From: Labrenzia sp. THAF82
GTDB taxonomy: Bacteria; Pseudomonadota; Alphaproteobacteria; Rhizobiales; Stappiaceae
Length of the DNA stretch: 64,000 nucleotides
Assembly (NCBI RefSeq): GCF_009363435.1
Contig: NZ_CP045354.1
Span: forward strand, 5,732,501 to 5,796,500
Direction of reading: 5' to 3'
Within the stretch, counting starts at the first letter, position 1; the number at the start of each line of letters is the position of its first letter. Below the pieces are notes generated by a model. The model saw only the letters and a list, made by a program, of their open reading frames with translations. It did not search any database and was not told the DNA's origin. A program made the translations under genes and the position numbers. This document shows, piece after piece, positions 52,641 to 62,691 of this stretch.

Positions 52641-53480
52641 ATGACTGAAAACACGACCACTCCGGAAAAAAATGCGCCAGCTACCGAAAAGGATGCAACG
52701 GGCGCAACCGGACTGCGGCCCATGCCCCAGGTCAGGAAGATTACCGCGAACGACGTGATAGATGCATTGGCGGCTGGTCTTGCGGATATACGGCGCGCTC
52801 CGGTTTATGGACTGACGATCGGTGCCCTGTTTGCTGCCGGGGGCCTGTTTGTGGTCTTGAGCGCTGCAGCACTTGAAATGAGTTACTTGTCCTATCCGGC
52901 AGCCGCCGGTTTCGTGCTCATCGGGCCATTTGCCGCGGTCGGACTTTATGAAGTAAGCCGCCGCCTGGAAAGCGGCGACGAAGTCTCCTGGAAAACGGTG
53001 CTTGGAACCATCTGGGCACAAAAGGGCCGCGAGCTTTCCTGGATGGCCTTCGTTGTGCTCTTCATCCAGATCATGTGGATGTACCAGGTTCGGCTGTTGC
53101 TGGCGCTGTTTCTGGGGTTTCGCTCATTCGCCTCATTCGATGAATTCCTGACCCAGGTGATCACAACGCCTGAAGGCCTGATGTTCCTGGCCGTCGGCCA
53201 TGTCGTCGGCGCGATCCTGTCGCTGCTCCTATTCTCTTTGACCGTCGTGTCCTTCCCGCTGCTTCTGGAAGACGACCGCGACTTCATCACTGCAATGATC
53301 ACCAGCGTCCGCGCCGTCGTGACGTCGCCTGTGCCGATGATCGGCTGGGCAATTGTTGTGACCGCTGTGCTGATTGTCTCGATGGTACCGGCATTTCTCG
53401 GTCTGATCGTAACCCTGCCGATCCTCGGTCATACGACCTGGCACCTCTACAAGAAATGCGTGGTTCTGCCGGAGGAATAA
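52641..53480 (+). CDS. DUF2189 membrane protein
   Basis: 279 aa. An N-terminal disordered region (residues 1-45) is followed by six hydrophobic segments. PQVRKITANDVIDALAAGLADI and LLLEDDRDFITAMITSVRAV match DUF2189. ATG 52641 has GGGAGG upstream. Function unknown; often next to respiratory or oxidase genes in alphaproteobacteria. Confidence 0.85.
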   Translation: MTENTTTPEKNAPATEKDATGATGLRPMPQVRKITANDVIDALAAGLADIRRAPVYGLTIGALFAAGGLFVVLSAAALEMSYLSYPAAAGFVLIGPFAAVGLYEVSRRLESGDEVSWKTVLGTIWAQKGRELSWMAFVVLFIQIMWMYQVRLLLALFLGFRSFASFDEFLTQVITTPEGLMFLAVGHVVGAILSLLLFSLTVVSFPLLLEDDRDFITAMITSVRAVVTSPVPMIGWAIVVTAVLIVSMVPAFLGLIVTLPILGHTTWHLYKKCVVLPEE

Positions 53481-53488
53481 TCCGGCAG
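53466..53488 (+). other. Hairpin across the stop codon of the DUF2189 gene
   Basis: CTGCCGGA and TCCGGCAG form a perfect 8-bp stem around GGAATAA, which contains the stop codon. No T-run follows, so it is not a standard terminator but could affect mRNA ends. Confidence 0.4.
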
Positions 53489-53815
53489 ATAGAGGGCGAT
53501 CCCGGCTATTGGCTGAACGGGGCACGAGCCGGGTAGTCATCCGGAATGTGTGTTCGCAGCGGGCCAGGGGAAATTGTCTGACAGTCATGAAGAAAACCTC
53601 GCTTAAAACTTGAACCAATGGCTTTCGTCTACGCGATAGCGTTCTGTCTGGCACCGTTTTCGATTGAACCACCGAGGAACCAAGTCCGTCTTTAAACAAT
53701 CAACTCATTTTCAAAAATATATTCAATTCAGGTTCAGCCTATGAGAACCTGAAATCCTTGATGGTGGCACGGTGAGGCCCCGATCCGGTTTTCATTTGAA
53801 AGATAGAGACAACGC
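53489..53815. other. Gene-free stretch
   Basis: About 330 bp without a plausible gene. The part 53690-53760 is AT-rich and probably holds the promoter of the next gene. No repeat or RNA recognised. Confidence 0.5.
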
Positions 53816-54277
53816 ATGAGCGATGCCCCAGCAGTCAGAACGCCCTGGTCGGGAATAACTGGAATGATGGCCGGTGCAATCGCACTAATCCTGGCGCTCT
53901 TCATTCACAGTGCTGGTCCCTTCGATCCCCAGCCAACTATCGGGCAGTCAATTGGGGAAATCGCTGCAGACATTCGTACATCTGCTCTCAAAGGCCTCAA
54001 AGGCGAAGCTCAAACGGCAGCCGAAGCCAAGGCATGGAGCCTGGATCGCATCCTCTCAGCTTCAGCTTATGTACTCGGCGGGATCGCAATCATCCTCGGC
54101 GTTGTCGGCTTTGTCCTGAAGGAGAACAGGCGCATTGTCATCGCGGCAGTCGGTTTCGGCGGTTTGGCGATCGGATTTCAATTGTTTGTCTGGACAGTCA
54201 TGATCATCGCCGGCGTGATTATCATCGGATACATTTTGGCAAATCTCGGCGGTATTTTAGGCGACTTTTCCGGCTGA
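53816..54277 (+). CDS. Hypothetical membrane protein
   Basis: 153 aa with about four hydrophobic helices (about residues 14-32, 80-100, 107-128 and 130-150). The loop at 40-75 is polar (GQSIGEIAADIRTSALKG). No family recognised. It stands alone, convergent with truA. Confidence 0.75.
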   Translation: MSDAPAVRTPWSGITGMMAGAIALILALFIHSAGPFDPQPTIGQSIGEIAADIRTSALKGLKGEAQTAAEAKAWSLDRILSASAYVLGGIAIILGVVGFVLKENRRIVIAAVGFGGLAIGFQLFVWTVMIIAGVIIIGYILANLGGILGDFSG

Positions 54278-54392
54278 AAGCGATCGATTGAGCGCACTTG
54301 CGTTTTCTGCTTTCAACACTCTTCCGATTGGCGAGTTGGACTGATCCCGTTGATTTGCTGGAAGGCCGCAAATGACTGACGGATTAAGTCCC

Positions 54393-55214
54393 CTAGGCTT
54401 CGCCCTCTACTTCCGCTTCCATCGCAGCCTTGCGCTCCCGCCATTCGTTCAGAAGCTCAATGTCCATCTCTGGCGGACGATAGTCGACGCGGGTGAGATA
54501 CAGTCCGTCCGCCGGGGCAACCGGTCCGCAGGCCTTGCGGTCACGTGCTTGCAGCGCACTTGTGATGTCTCCTGCACCCCACTTCCCCTCGCCGACCAAG
54601 CGCAAGGTGCCAACCATTGAACGGACCTGATTGTGCAGGAACGACCGTGAGGAGCACTCGGCAATGACGAATTCTCCCTCTCGATAGACGCTGAATTCCT
54701 CAAGTGTCTTTTCCGGGCTCTTGGCCTGGCAGCGCGAATGGCGAAAGGTCGTAAAATCATGATGGCCAACAAACTCCTGCGCAGCGCCGTGCATGGCGGC
54801 CGCGTCCAGTTCGGGCTTCACATGCCACGCGAGCCCCAACTGATGGGTCAGCGGTGGCAATCGGTTGTGGATCCGGTACCGATAGGATCTGCGAATTGCA
54901 GAGAAACGCGCATCGAAGCCCTCATGCATTTCTTCAACATCCAGGATCACAACCGGGTCCGGCTGACAGTGAAAATTCATGGCGCCCATAATGGTTTTTG
55001 TCGGCCATGATTTGCTCAGATCCGCATGACAGGCCTGGCCTGTCGCGTGCACCCCGGTGTCTGTCCGCCCTGCGCCGCCAATCGTTACCACTTCACCCGT
55101 GAACGCCTTGATGGCACGTTCGATCACGGCCTGTACAGACGGTCCGTTGGCCTGGCGTTGCCAGCCGCAAAAGGGCCGGCCATCATATTCAACCGTCAGC
55201 TTGTAGCGTGGCAT
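54393..55214 (-). CDS. truA: tRNA pseudouridine(38-40) synthase
   Basis: 273 aa. Isomerises uridine 38-40 in tRNA anticodon arms. The catalytic Asp is in [14 protein letters not shown] (about residue 52), and [12 protein letters not shown] near the N-terminus and [13 protein letters not shown] near residue 205 are hallmarks. ATG 55214 (MPRYKL) chosen over the longer frame to 55292. Downstream of fmt on the same strand. Confidence 0.97.
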   Translation of the reverse strand: MPRYKLTVEYDGRPFCGWQRQANGPSVQAVIERAIKAFTGEVVTIGGAGRTDTGVHATGQACHADLSKSWPTKTIMGAMNFHCQPDPVVILDVEEMHEGFDARFSAIRRSYRYRIHNRLPPLTHQLGLAWHVKPELDAAAMHGAAQEFVGHHDFTTFRHSRCQAKSPEKTLEEFSVYREGEFVIAECSSRSFLHNQVRSMVGTLRLVGEGKWGAGDITSALQARDRKACGPVAPADGLYLTRVDYRPPEMDIELLNEWRERKAAMEAEVEGEA

Positions 55215-55227
55215 TCCCGGCGCCGAT

Positions 55228-55764
55228 CTATTCGAATTCTTGAAACGGTGTTGCAAACGCCACTTCGATCGGCAGGTCGCGGGTACCGGCATCCGTCAAA
55301 GCCAAGGCCATGAATGCCGCTCCGGCATAGGGCCCTTGGACTTTCTGGGCCAATTCGGCATCAAAACCGAACCTTGGGAAGAAGGCCGGTGGGCCGAGCA
55401 CCAGAACCAGGTCTTCGCCGTTTTCCTTCAAGGCCTCCAGTGAAACGCGCGTCAGCGTCGTGCCGATGCCCTTGTTTTGCTTGTCGGGTAAGACGGACAC
55501 AGGCGCAAGGCAGGCAATCTGCATGGCCTGTCCCGCACCAATAGCAGCCGGTGTTACCCTGCTATAGGCAACATGGCCGACAATCCGTTTGGTTTCATCC
55601 AATGCCACCTGCTCCAGAACCAGCGCTCCGCAGTGACGCAGGGTGTTTACCAACCGAGCTTCCCGGTCAGACGGAAAGGCAGCCGAGATCAGAGCCCGGA
55701 TTTCGCTTTCATCAGCCGGGGTAACGTTTCGGACGGTCAGGTTGGGAATGGCGGTCGGCGGCAT
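55228..55764 (-). CDS. GNAT-family N-acetyltransferase
   Basis: 178 aa. Acetyl-CoA loop [19 protein letters not shown] and the [15 protein letters not shown] segment match the predicted acetyltransferase family often found between fmt and truA in rhizobial-type genomes. The substrate is unknown. Confidence 0.9.
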   Translation of the reverse strand: MPPTAIPNLTVRNVTPADESEIRALISAAFPSDREARLVNTLRHCGALVLEQVALDETKRIVGHVAYSRVTPAAIGAGQAMQIACLAPVSVLPDKQNKGIGTTLTRVSLEALKENGEDLVLVLGPPAFFPRFGFDAELAQKVQGPYAGAAFMALALTDAGTRDLPIEVAFATPFQEFE

Positions 55765-55788
55765 CGTTCTTTCTCCTGTCGTTCCAGA

Positions 55789-56727
55789 CTAGTCCAGAAC
55801 CACCCCTTCAGATAGGGAAACTCCTCGCAGGAAGTCCTCGCCACTCATCGGCCTTTTTCCAGCCCGTTGAACTTCGTCCAGTCGCACGGCCCCTTCGGCA
55901 CAAGCAATCACGGGTGCTCCATTTGCAGATATCACGGTCCCCGGTGTGCCGGAGCCTTCAGATAGTGCGCTGCGCAGGATCTTCACCCTTTCAGGTTTGG
56001 TGCCAAGCGTCATTTCGCACCAGGCACCGGGAAATGGCGACAATCCCCGAATGTGATTGTGAACATCGCCTGCTGTCTGTGACCAGTTGATGCGTGTCTC
56101 CTGCTTTGAAAGTTTGGCAGCGTAAGTGACACCCTCTTCCGCCTGCGCCTGTTCACCAAGCGCGCCTCTTGAGAGCGCTGCTAGCGCACGCACCATAAGA
56201 TCTCCGCCCAAGGCTGAGAGGTGATCATGCAGTTCACCTGCGGTCATGTTTTCGGTAATCGCAACTGACTCAGACATGCAGACCGGGCCGGTATCAAGCC
56301 CTTCTTCCATCCGCATCACCTGCACAGCGCTTTCCTTGTCACCGGCCATGATAGCCCGGTTTATCGGTGCTGCGCCGCGCCAGCGCGGCAAGAGGGAAGC
56401 GTGCAGGTTGAGGCAACCGAATTGCGGTGCGTCCAAAACCGCCTTCGGCAGCAGAAGGCCATAGGCAACGACGACCGCAACATCCGCATCAAGGCCCGCA
56501 AAACGCTCCTGTTCGTCTTCGCTCTTCAGACTGGTGGGTGTGAACACCGGGATACCAAATGATTCCGCAGCTTCGTGAACTGGAGACTTCTTGAGCTCCA
56601 TTCCGCGTCCTGCCGGGCGTGGCGGCTGCGAATAGCAGGCGACCAGATCATGGCCCTGACCGACGATTTCCATCAGGGTCGGCACCGAGAAATCCGGAGT
56701 GCCCATAAAAACAACACGAAGAGACAT
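55789..56727 (-). CDS. fmt: Methionyl-tRNA formyltransferase
   Basis: 312 aa. Formylates initiator Met-tRNA. N-terminal [15 protein letters not shown], formyl-THF site [17 protein letters not shown] (about 108-124) and C-terminal OB-fold tail are present. ATG 56727 ([10 protein letters not shown]) chosen over 56787. Functionally paired with peptide deformylase (def) 0.8 kb upstream on the same strand. Confidence 0.97.
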   Translation of the reverse strand: MSLRVVFMGTPDFSVPTLMEIVGQGHDLVACYSQPPRPAGRGMELKKSPVHEAAESFGIPVFTPTSLKSEDEQERFAGLDADVAVVVAYGLLLPKAVLDAPQFGCLNLHASLLPRWRGAAPINRAIMAGDKESAVQVMRMEEGLDTGPVCMSESVAITENMTAGELHDHLSALGGDLMVRALAALSRGALGEQAQAEEGVTYAAKLSKQETRINWSQTAGDVHNHIRGLSPFPGAWCEMTLGTKPERVKILRSALSEGSGTPGTVISANGAPVIACAEGAVRLDEVQRAGKRPMSGEDFLRGVSLSEGVVLD

Positions 56728-56851
56728 GGGGGTCCTGAGGCTTAAAAGGATTTTGCCCCTTATTGCGTTTTGGGGCGTGCCTTGCAAGCGTTTGAGTCAG
56801 GTTGTTCAAGCGATTGCAGCGAAGGAAAGCGGCATCCCCTTACGCTGCGGG

Positions 56852-57484
56852 CTATGCCAGGCCGGGTAACAAAACCTTGAGACTTTCTGCCATCATTTCC
56901 ATGGCAATCGCCGCCAGGATCATACCCATCAGGCGACTCATCACACTGTTTGCGGTTTGACCGATGAAGCGAGACAGAAACGGCGCAGCAAAGAAAGTCC
57001 CGACAAGCAGCGCGATTGCGGCCGACACACCCGCGACATAGGCAATTTCCTGCTCCAATCCGCTGACTTGCCCTCTGAAAATGATCATGGTCGAGATCGA
57101 CCCGGGTCCGAGCAGAATTGGGACTGTCAAAGGATAGATTGCAGGATTGTCCTGTGACTTCATGTGCTCCTTTTCAGAAGTCGTACCATGATGGGCCTGC
57201 GTCTTCTGACCGCGAATGAGGTCAAGCGCAATCAACAGGATCAAAAAACCGCCGGCGAGCCTGAATGCGTCCAGCGAAATTCCGAAGACCTTCAGCACGA
57301 TGTCACCACTCAGCCCGATGAAAATCGCACCGATGCTGAGACTGATCAAAAGCGTGAACGCAACCTTGCGTTCAAACGCCGGCCCCTTGTCAGCGGTCAG
57401 AGACAGGAATACCGGCAAATTGGCAATCGGGCTCATGATGGCGAAAAGCGCGGCAAAGATTTTCAGGAAAAACTCCTGATCCAT
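56852..57484 (-). CDS. MarC-family membrane protein
   Basis: 210 aa with six hydrophobic segments; AIMSPIANLPVFLSLT near residue 15, FRLAGGFLILLIALDLI near 75 and YPLTVPILLGPGSISTMI near 120 are conserved in the MarC/YchE family. Function unsettled. Placed between def and fmt, which otherwise are often adjacent. Confidence 0.92.
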   Translation of the reverse strand: MDQEFFLKIFAALFAIMSPIANLPVFLSLTADKGPAFERKVAFTLLISLSIGAIFIGLSGDIVLKVFGISLDAFRLAGGFLILLIALDLIRGQKTQAHHGTTSEKEHMKSQDNPAIYPLTVPILLGPGSISTMIIFRGQVSGLEQEIAYVAGVSAAIALLVGTFFAAPFLSRFIGQTANSVMSRLMGMILAAIAMEMMAESLKVLLPGLA

Positions 57485-57513
57485 ATGCTCTGCCCCTTTT
57501 CATTCGCCGGAGA

Positions 57514-58032
57514 TTAGATTCGTCCGGCCTGTTTTGCCTGTTTCGTGAATTTTTTCACGACCCGATCACGCTTCAGTTTTGACAGATAGTCAATGAACAG
57601 TTTGCCGTTCAGGTGGTCGAGCTCATGCTGAATGCAAGTCGCCAAAAGGCCGTCGGCCTTGATTTCCTGTTCAGCCCCCTCCCGGTTCAGAAACTGTATT
57701 GTCACTTCAGCCGGCCGCTCAACATCCTCGAAATACTCCGGGATCGAAAGACAGCCTTCCTGATAAACCGACATGTCCTCGCTGGACCAGACGATTTTCG
57801 GGTTGATGAACACCATTGGTTCCTTAGGGGCATCTTCCTTCGCGACATCCAGCACAAAGATACGTTTCAAGATGCCGATCTGGCTGGCCGCAAGGCCGAT
57901 GCCCGGGGCGTCATACATTGTTTCCAGCATGTCATCAGCAAGCGCACGGGCATCATCATCGACTGTATCGATGGGCGCGCAGATCTCGCGCAGGACCGGA
58001 TCCGGAATGGTGATAATAGGGCGTATCGTCAT
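57514..58032 (-). CDS. def: Peptide deformylase
   Basis: 172 aa. Removes formyl groups from nascent proteins using Fe2+ or Zn2+. Three motifs: [10 protein letters not shown] (about 45), EGCLSIP (about 92) and the metal-binding QHELDHLNG (about 134). Normal length; divergent from rmuC. Confidence 0.98.
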   Translation of the reverse strand: MTIRPIITIPDPVLREICAPIDTVDDDARALADDMLETMYDAPGIGLAASQIGILKRIFVLDVAKEDAPKEPMVFINPKIVWSSEDMSVYQEGCLSIPEYFEDVERPAEVTIQFLNREGAEQEIKADGLLATCIQHELDHLNGKLFIDYLSKLKRDRVVKKFTKQAKQAGRI

Positions 58033-58157
58033 GCGACTGACATAGGCAATCGCGCCGCGCCGGTCAACGCGGAATTCCGCTGCTCCCTAACCGTTTTCAA
58101 CGCCCTTCGGCAGGGTGCTGGATGGGCCTTCCTTCCGAATCGTTCTATGTTTGTTTC

Positions 58158-59345
58158 ATGAATGAGATCCTGTTTGAGTTTGGCGGACGTCCCGTCACGG
58201 TTCTTGAAACCGCGATCGCGGGTGGCTTGCTGCTGCTGACGCTTATTGTCTGGCTGGTCCTGAAGACCATGCGCGAAATCCGGCTGCGTGCCGAGACCGA
58301 CACTGCTTCTGCGGAACGCATCCACGAACTTGAAAGTCATTTGTCTCAATTGCTGAAAAGCCAGGGTGAGATGACCGGGCGCATGCAGACAATGGCAGAA
58401 GTCTTCGGGTCGCGGCAATCGGACATGATGCGAGCCGTCAACGAACGGCTCGACGGCATGGGGCACAAACTTGGACTGTCCATGGCCGATACCAGCAAGC
58501 AAACGCAGGAAGGCTTGCGCCATGTACACGAACGGCTGGCCGTCATCGACCGCGCCCAGCGGACGATTACCGACCTGTCCGGTCAGGTCGGCCAATTGCA
58601 GGCGATTTTGTCCAACAAGCAGACGCGAGGTGCCTTTGGGCAAGGCCGAATGGAGGCCATCATTCAGGACCAGATGGCACCCAGCACCTATTCGTTTCAG
58701 GCAACTCTTTCCAACAACAGCCGTCCGGACTGTCTGATCCACATGCCGAACGGGGCCCCTTCCCTTGCCGTTGACGCAAAGTTCCCACTGGAGGCCTTCA
58801 ACCTGCTCCGCAATGCGGAAAGCGACGATCAGCTCAAATATGCACAAGCCCAATTTCGACGAGACTTTTCAAAGCATATTCAGGATATCGGCGAAAAATA
58901 TCTCTTGCCTGGGGAAACCCAGGACACAGCGTTTTTGTTCGTGCCTTCGGAGAGCGTCTTTGCGGAACTGAACGAAAGCTTTGAGGACCTCGTCCAGAAA
59001 GCGCACCGGGCACGAGTGGTGATCGTATCACCATCTTTGCTCATGCTGTCGATCCAGGTCATACAATCGGTCCTGCGCGACGCGAAAATGCGGGAACAAG
59101 CACACCTCATTCAAGCCGAGGTTGGACACCTGATCGCCGATGTCAGCAGATTGAATGACCGGGTTGGCAAGCTTCAGTCCCACTTTGCGCAGGCGAACAA
59201 GGACATCGATCAGATCCTTATCTCAACCGACAAGATCTCCAAGCGCAGCCGCAAGATTGAAGACCTGGAACTCGGTGAGCCTGAAGGCAAAGGACAGGAT
59301 GTTTCTGCTTCCGAGCCTCAGTTGGCGTTAACGCCCAAATCATGA
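58158..59345 (+). CDS. rmuC: DNA recombination protein RmuC homolog
   Basis: 395 aa. One N-terminal membrane helix (about residues 15-35), a coiled coil (about 40-150) and the RmuC nuclease-like core with LAVDAKFPLEAFN (about 205) and FVPSESVFAEL (about 265). Thought to limit sequence inversions. ATG 58158 (MNEILFEFGG) chosen; ATG 58122 is in frame upstream. Confidence 0.93.
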   Translation: MNEILFEFGGRPVTVLETAIAGGLLLLTLIVWLVLKTMREIRLRAETDTASAERIHELESHLSQLLKSQGEMTGRMQTMAEVFGSRQSDMMRAVNERLDGMGHKLGLSMADTSKQTQEGLRHVHERLAVIDRAQRTITDLSGQVGQLQAILSNKQTRGAFGQGRMEAIIQDQMAPSTYSFQATLSNNSRPDCLIHMPNGAPSLAVDAKFPLEAFNLLRNAESDDQLKYAQAQFRRDFSKHIQDIGEKYLLPGETQDTAFLFVPSESVFAELNESFEDLVQKAHRARVVIVSPSLLMLSIQVIQSVLRDAKMREQAHLIQAEVGHLIADVSRLNDRVGKLQSHFAQANKDIDQILISTDKISKRSRKIEDLELGEPEGKGQDVSASEPQLALTPKS

Positions 59346-59480
59346 CAACTTGTTTCAGGTCCTTACCTGTTGACCTTGAAACGTAAACTGGCCAACCTCC
59401 GCGCGTCCCTTGAGCCCGCATGCCGAGAGCACAAGCCCGACCTCAGTGCGGTTTTTCACGTCCCATCATAGGAGTGTTTC

Positions 59481-59780
59481 ATGCCCATTACGCTGCCAAT
59501 GGATGTTTCCCAAACTGAGCCGCCGACTACTTTTTCGCCGCCTCAACAAGCACTCTGGTGGTTGAAGAAAGGAGCGCTTGTGCTAGGCCCTGAATGGGAA
59601 AAGGCGCATGAAATCTGTCAAGCCTCGGAAGGGGAAGCCGCGCATGACTGGGTCCATGGATTGTGCCATCTGATCGAAAACGACCCGGGAAATGCAGCTT
59701 ATTGGTTCCGCCGCGCCGGTCGACCAAACAGCACAAATGACATCGCCGCGCTTTGGCAGGAAATTGCGGAATCGATTTGA
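59481..59780 (+). CDS. Hypothetical small protein
   Basis: 99 aa, soluble, with a Trp-rich alpha-helical C-terminus (WVHGLCHLIENDPGNAAYWF) that resembles a single Sel1/TPR-like helical pair. AGGAG is well spaced. Many alphaproteobacteria have a similar short helical protein; function unknown. Confidence 0.82.
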   Translation: MPITLPMDVSQTEPPTTFSPPQQALWWLKKGALVLGPEWEKAHEICQASEGEAAHDWVHGLCHLIENDPGNAAYWFRRAGRPNSTNDIAALWQEIAESI

Positions 59781-59812
59781 TCTGGCGCTGAAAATGGAGC
59801 GCCCCGGATAAG

Positions 59813-60694
59813 CTATTCAGACCCGACCGCCGGCAAGCGCCGCGCGCGCGTGATTGCTCCCCATTCGGTGTCCGCAATCCTTTTGATGGCCTGATCCAGT
59901 GGTTCATGGGAAACGGTCATTGTGTTTCCGTTTGCATGCAGCAAGACGTTGGGGCCGGCCACAATACCGACATGACCGCGCCAGAAAATCAGGTCCCCTC
60001 GCCGGAACGCCGACGGATCTTCATGAGAGATCTCTTCGCCGACTTCAACTTCCTGCATGTCACTGTCTCGTGGAGTATCTATACCGGCTGTTTGTGCCGC
60101 CAACTGGACCAATGCCGAGCAATCAAGTCCCAGACTTGTCCGCCCACCCCAAAGGTATGGTGTGCCGAGAAACTCCTCTGCAGCAGCGACCCAGTCGCCG
60201 TCCCGTGCATCAAGCGGAACCAGATGCTTTGCAACGACCGCGGACCCATCACTCAGTAGAGCGTAATTCAGTCCCCGCGTTACTGCCTCGCCGACAACAG
60301 TGACCAGCGACCCCATCGACAGGAACCCGAGCTGCGGAAATTTCAAGTCTGGACCCGGGTACCGGAATGTGCGCAAGGCCCGCACGCGGTGGGTTGCCGC
60401 TTTGATTGCTCCAATGCCGTCCGATGAAAACCAGCCGACATATCCATCAGTGTCCAATTGCCCCCAAGCCCAGCCTTCGGTCGTTTGCTCGAACACTGTT
60501 ACCCACTCACCGCATAGAGCCTCGGTGTCAATCGAGCGGTCGAACCTGGGATCTGCCCGAAAAGCCAGACGGTCCGCCGTTACTTGAAAGATCTCTCCTT
60601 CGACGAACCGGTCCACCTGCACACGGCCGTCATAATCAATTGAGGCAAGGTCAGGCCGGACAGGATGTCGGCGGCGATCAAGGGTCTCATTCAT
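59813..60694 (-). CDS. NlpC/P60-family peptidase with SH3-type domains
   Basis: 293 aa. Two SH3-like domains (about residues 30-95 and 100-155), then the NlpC/P60 domain with catalytic Cys in GLDCSALVQLA (about 190), His in FWRGHVGIVAG (about 240) and a polar third residue in LLHANGN. Cleaves peptidoglycan peptide bonds. No signal peptide seen, so cytoplasmic recycling of muropeptides is possible. Confidence 0.92.
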   Translation of the reverse strand: MNETLDRRRHPVRPDLASIDYDGRVQVDRFVEGEIFQVTADRLAFRADPRFDRSIDTEALCGEWVTVFEQTTEGWAWGQLDTDGYVGWFSSDGIGAIKAATHRVRALRTFRYPGPDLKFPQLGFLSMGSLVTVVGEAVTRGLNYALLSDGSAVVAKHLVPLDARDGDWVAAAEEFLGTPYLWGGRTSLGLDCSALVQLAAQTAGIDTPRDSDMQEVEVGEEISHEDPSAFRRGDLIFWRGHVGIVAGPNVLLHANGNTMTVSHEPLDQAIKRIADTEWGAITRARRLPAVGSE

Positions 60695-60725
60695 AGTTTC
60701 TCAACACGGGCCAGAATTCAAAAAT

Positions 60726-61076
60726 TCAGCGAGGCAGTTCCTGCGCCTTTTCAACCACAAGATCTCCAAGCTGCTCCAAATAAAGCGCGCCTTCAACCGT
60801 GCGGGTGATAATTACATTGCGTTTGTCGGCTTCGTCCCGCTTCCGCGAGAGAAGGCGCATGCCGCCCAGCGTGTCGAGTGCACGTGTGATGGCCGGCTTC
60901 GTGACGTTCAATTTCGCTGCAAGTCCACGCACTGTATGCGGAGGCGGTTCCAGATAAACGGTGAGCAAGATCGTCATCTGACGCGCAGACAAATCCTGTT
61001 CGCTGTCGCGAACCAGCGCCAGATTGACTTCATGCAGCAATTTCAGCGCTTGCGACGCGCGAATTTCGACAGCCAT
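60726..61076 (-). CDS. MarR-family transcriptional regulator
   Basis: 116 aa, short. Winged helix: SARQMTILLTVYL, then VRGLAAKLNVTKPAITRALD as recognition helix and KRDEADKRNVIITRT wing. Lacks long dimerisation extensions. Directly downstream of the leucyl aminopeptidase gene and upstream of the NlpC/P60 gene, all on one strand. Confidence 0.9.
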   Translation of the reverse strand: MAVEIRASQALKLLHEVNLALVRDSEQDLSARQMTILLTVYLEPPPHTVRGLAAKLNVTKPAITRALDTLGGMRLLSRKRDEADKRNVIITRTVEGALYLEQLGDLVVEKAQELPR

Positions 61077-61135
61077 GGATCAATGGTTCCATCCCGTTAC
61101 CACAACCATAAGCGCACAAAAACGTTTCGGAGCCG

Positions 61136-62539
61136 TTATTTTGCAGATGCAAACTTTTCAGTGATCAGGTCGAACAAACACCTGATACCCTGCGCCTCAC
61201 CACCTGTTGGTCTTCCCGGTTTTTCCATTGGCGTCCAGCCGTAGATGTCAAAATGGATCCAGCTCTCGGTGTTTTCGACAAAGCAGGACAGGAACAGCGC
61301 TGCTGTGATCGAACCGGCAAAGCCGGTCCCGACCGTGTTTATGTGATTTATGTCGGCGATCTTGCTGTCGAGATATTTTAGATATGGCTTCCAGAGCGGG
61401 AGCCGCCACAACGGGTCACTTGCTGCTTCTGCGAAAACAGACACATCCTCGGCGAGTTCCTCATCGTCGGTGAAATAGGGCGGTAAATCAGGCCCAAGGG
61501 CAACGCGTGCAGCTCCGGTCAGCGTTGCCATATCGACAAGAAGATCGGGCTTTTCTTCATCTGCCAGGGTTAACGCGTCACCGAGCACCAGCCGACCCTC
61601 AGCGTCCGTATTGCCGATTTCAACCGAGAGGCCCTTTCGACTTTGCAGAATGTCGCCTGGCCGGAACGCCGAACCAGAGACTGCATTTTCGACACAGGGG
61701 ATGATCACCCGAAGTCTGACAGGTAGCTTGGCACCCATGATCATGGATGCCAGTCCGAGCACATTCGCACCGCCGCCCATATCTTTTTTCATCAAGCTCA
61801 TTGAAGAGCCGGGTTTCAGGTTCAATCCACCCGTATCGAAAATCACACCTTTGCCAACAAGTGTAACCTTGGGATCATCCTCCCGACCCCAACTGAAATC
61901 GGCAAGGCGGGGCGCACGTGAACTGGCCCGACCAACGGCATGTACCATTGGAAAGCCTTCCTCAAGCAGGTCGTCACCGATGACAATCCGTCCGCTACCG
62001 CCATGCGCTTCAAAAAGATCAGCTGCTGACTTTGCAAGCTCCTCCGGACCCAAATCGTTAGCCGGTGTGTTGATCAGGTCACGGGTCAGTTGAACCCCAT
62101 CGAGGATGGTTCCGATTCGCTCCAGATCAATGCCGTCGGGAACTGCAAGACGTCGTTCCTTTGCGTCTTTGCTGCGATATCGGGCAAATGAATAGCTGGA
62201 GAGTGCAAACCCAAGAGCTGCCTGCTCGGGATCCGGAAAGCCATCCGCCAGATGGTAGTCTCCCTCGGGAAGCGTTTTTGCCAGACTTCCCAGTGCCAGG
62301 GCTTGTGGCAGGCCTGCTTCCAAGACGCCGAACAATACAGCTGCAAATCCGCCATTTTGAGACGGCACGAGCAGAACAGTAGATGCTTTTCCGGAGTAAT
62401 CGTTGGCTTCGCACCAGCCTCGCGCCTGGTCCCCTAACTTGGCCAGAATGCCGGGCAGGCTTTCCTCTGTGACCGCGATGATAGGGGTTGAGGTTTCAAC
62501 TTCGCTTTTGCGAACGAGGCACTGGCGCACGTCTGGCAC
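61136..62539 (-). CDS. Leucyl aminopeptidase-family (M17) protein
   Basis: 467 aa. Two-metal M17 site: GKGVIFDTGGLNLKPG with Lys and Asp (about 228), DMGGGANVLG, and the family signature NTDAEGRLVLGDAL (about 312). Removes N-terminal amino acids. The N-terminal half is divergent from PepA, as in the related PepB-like branch. Confidence 0.93.
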   Translation of the reverse strand: MPDVRQCLVRKSEVETSTPIIAVTEESLPGILAKLGDQARGWCEANDYSGKASTVLLVPSQNGGFAAVLFGVLEAGLPQALALGSLAKTLPEGDYHLADGFPDPEQAALGFALSSYSFARYRSKDAKERRLAVPDGIDLERIGTILDGVQLTRDLINTPANDLGPEELAKSAADLFEAHGGSGRIVIGDDLLEEGFPMVHAVGRASSRAPRLADFSWGREDDPKVTLVGKGVIFDTGGLNLKPGSSMSLMKKDMGGGANVLGLASMIMGAKLPVRLRVIIPCVENAVSGSAFRPGDILQSRKGLSVEIGNTDAEGRLVLGDALTLADEEKPDLLVDMATLTGAARVALGPDLPPYFTDDEELAEDVSVFAEAASDPLWRLPLWKPYLKYLDSKIADINHINTVGTGFAGSITAALFLSCFVENTESWIHFDIYGWTPMEKPGRPTGGEAQGIRCLFDLITEKFASAK

Positions 62540-62691
62540 TCCGGAATTTGAGACAGGTCTTCAACAACAAGACCTAGGACGATGAGGACGCGGGCGCAAC
62601 ATCGTGCACCAAAGGATTGGCATTTTCGCATTTCGCAACGCCGCTTAACCATCCATTAGGGTTAATTATCTATTTCTCATGAGGAACGAGA

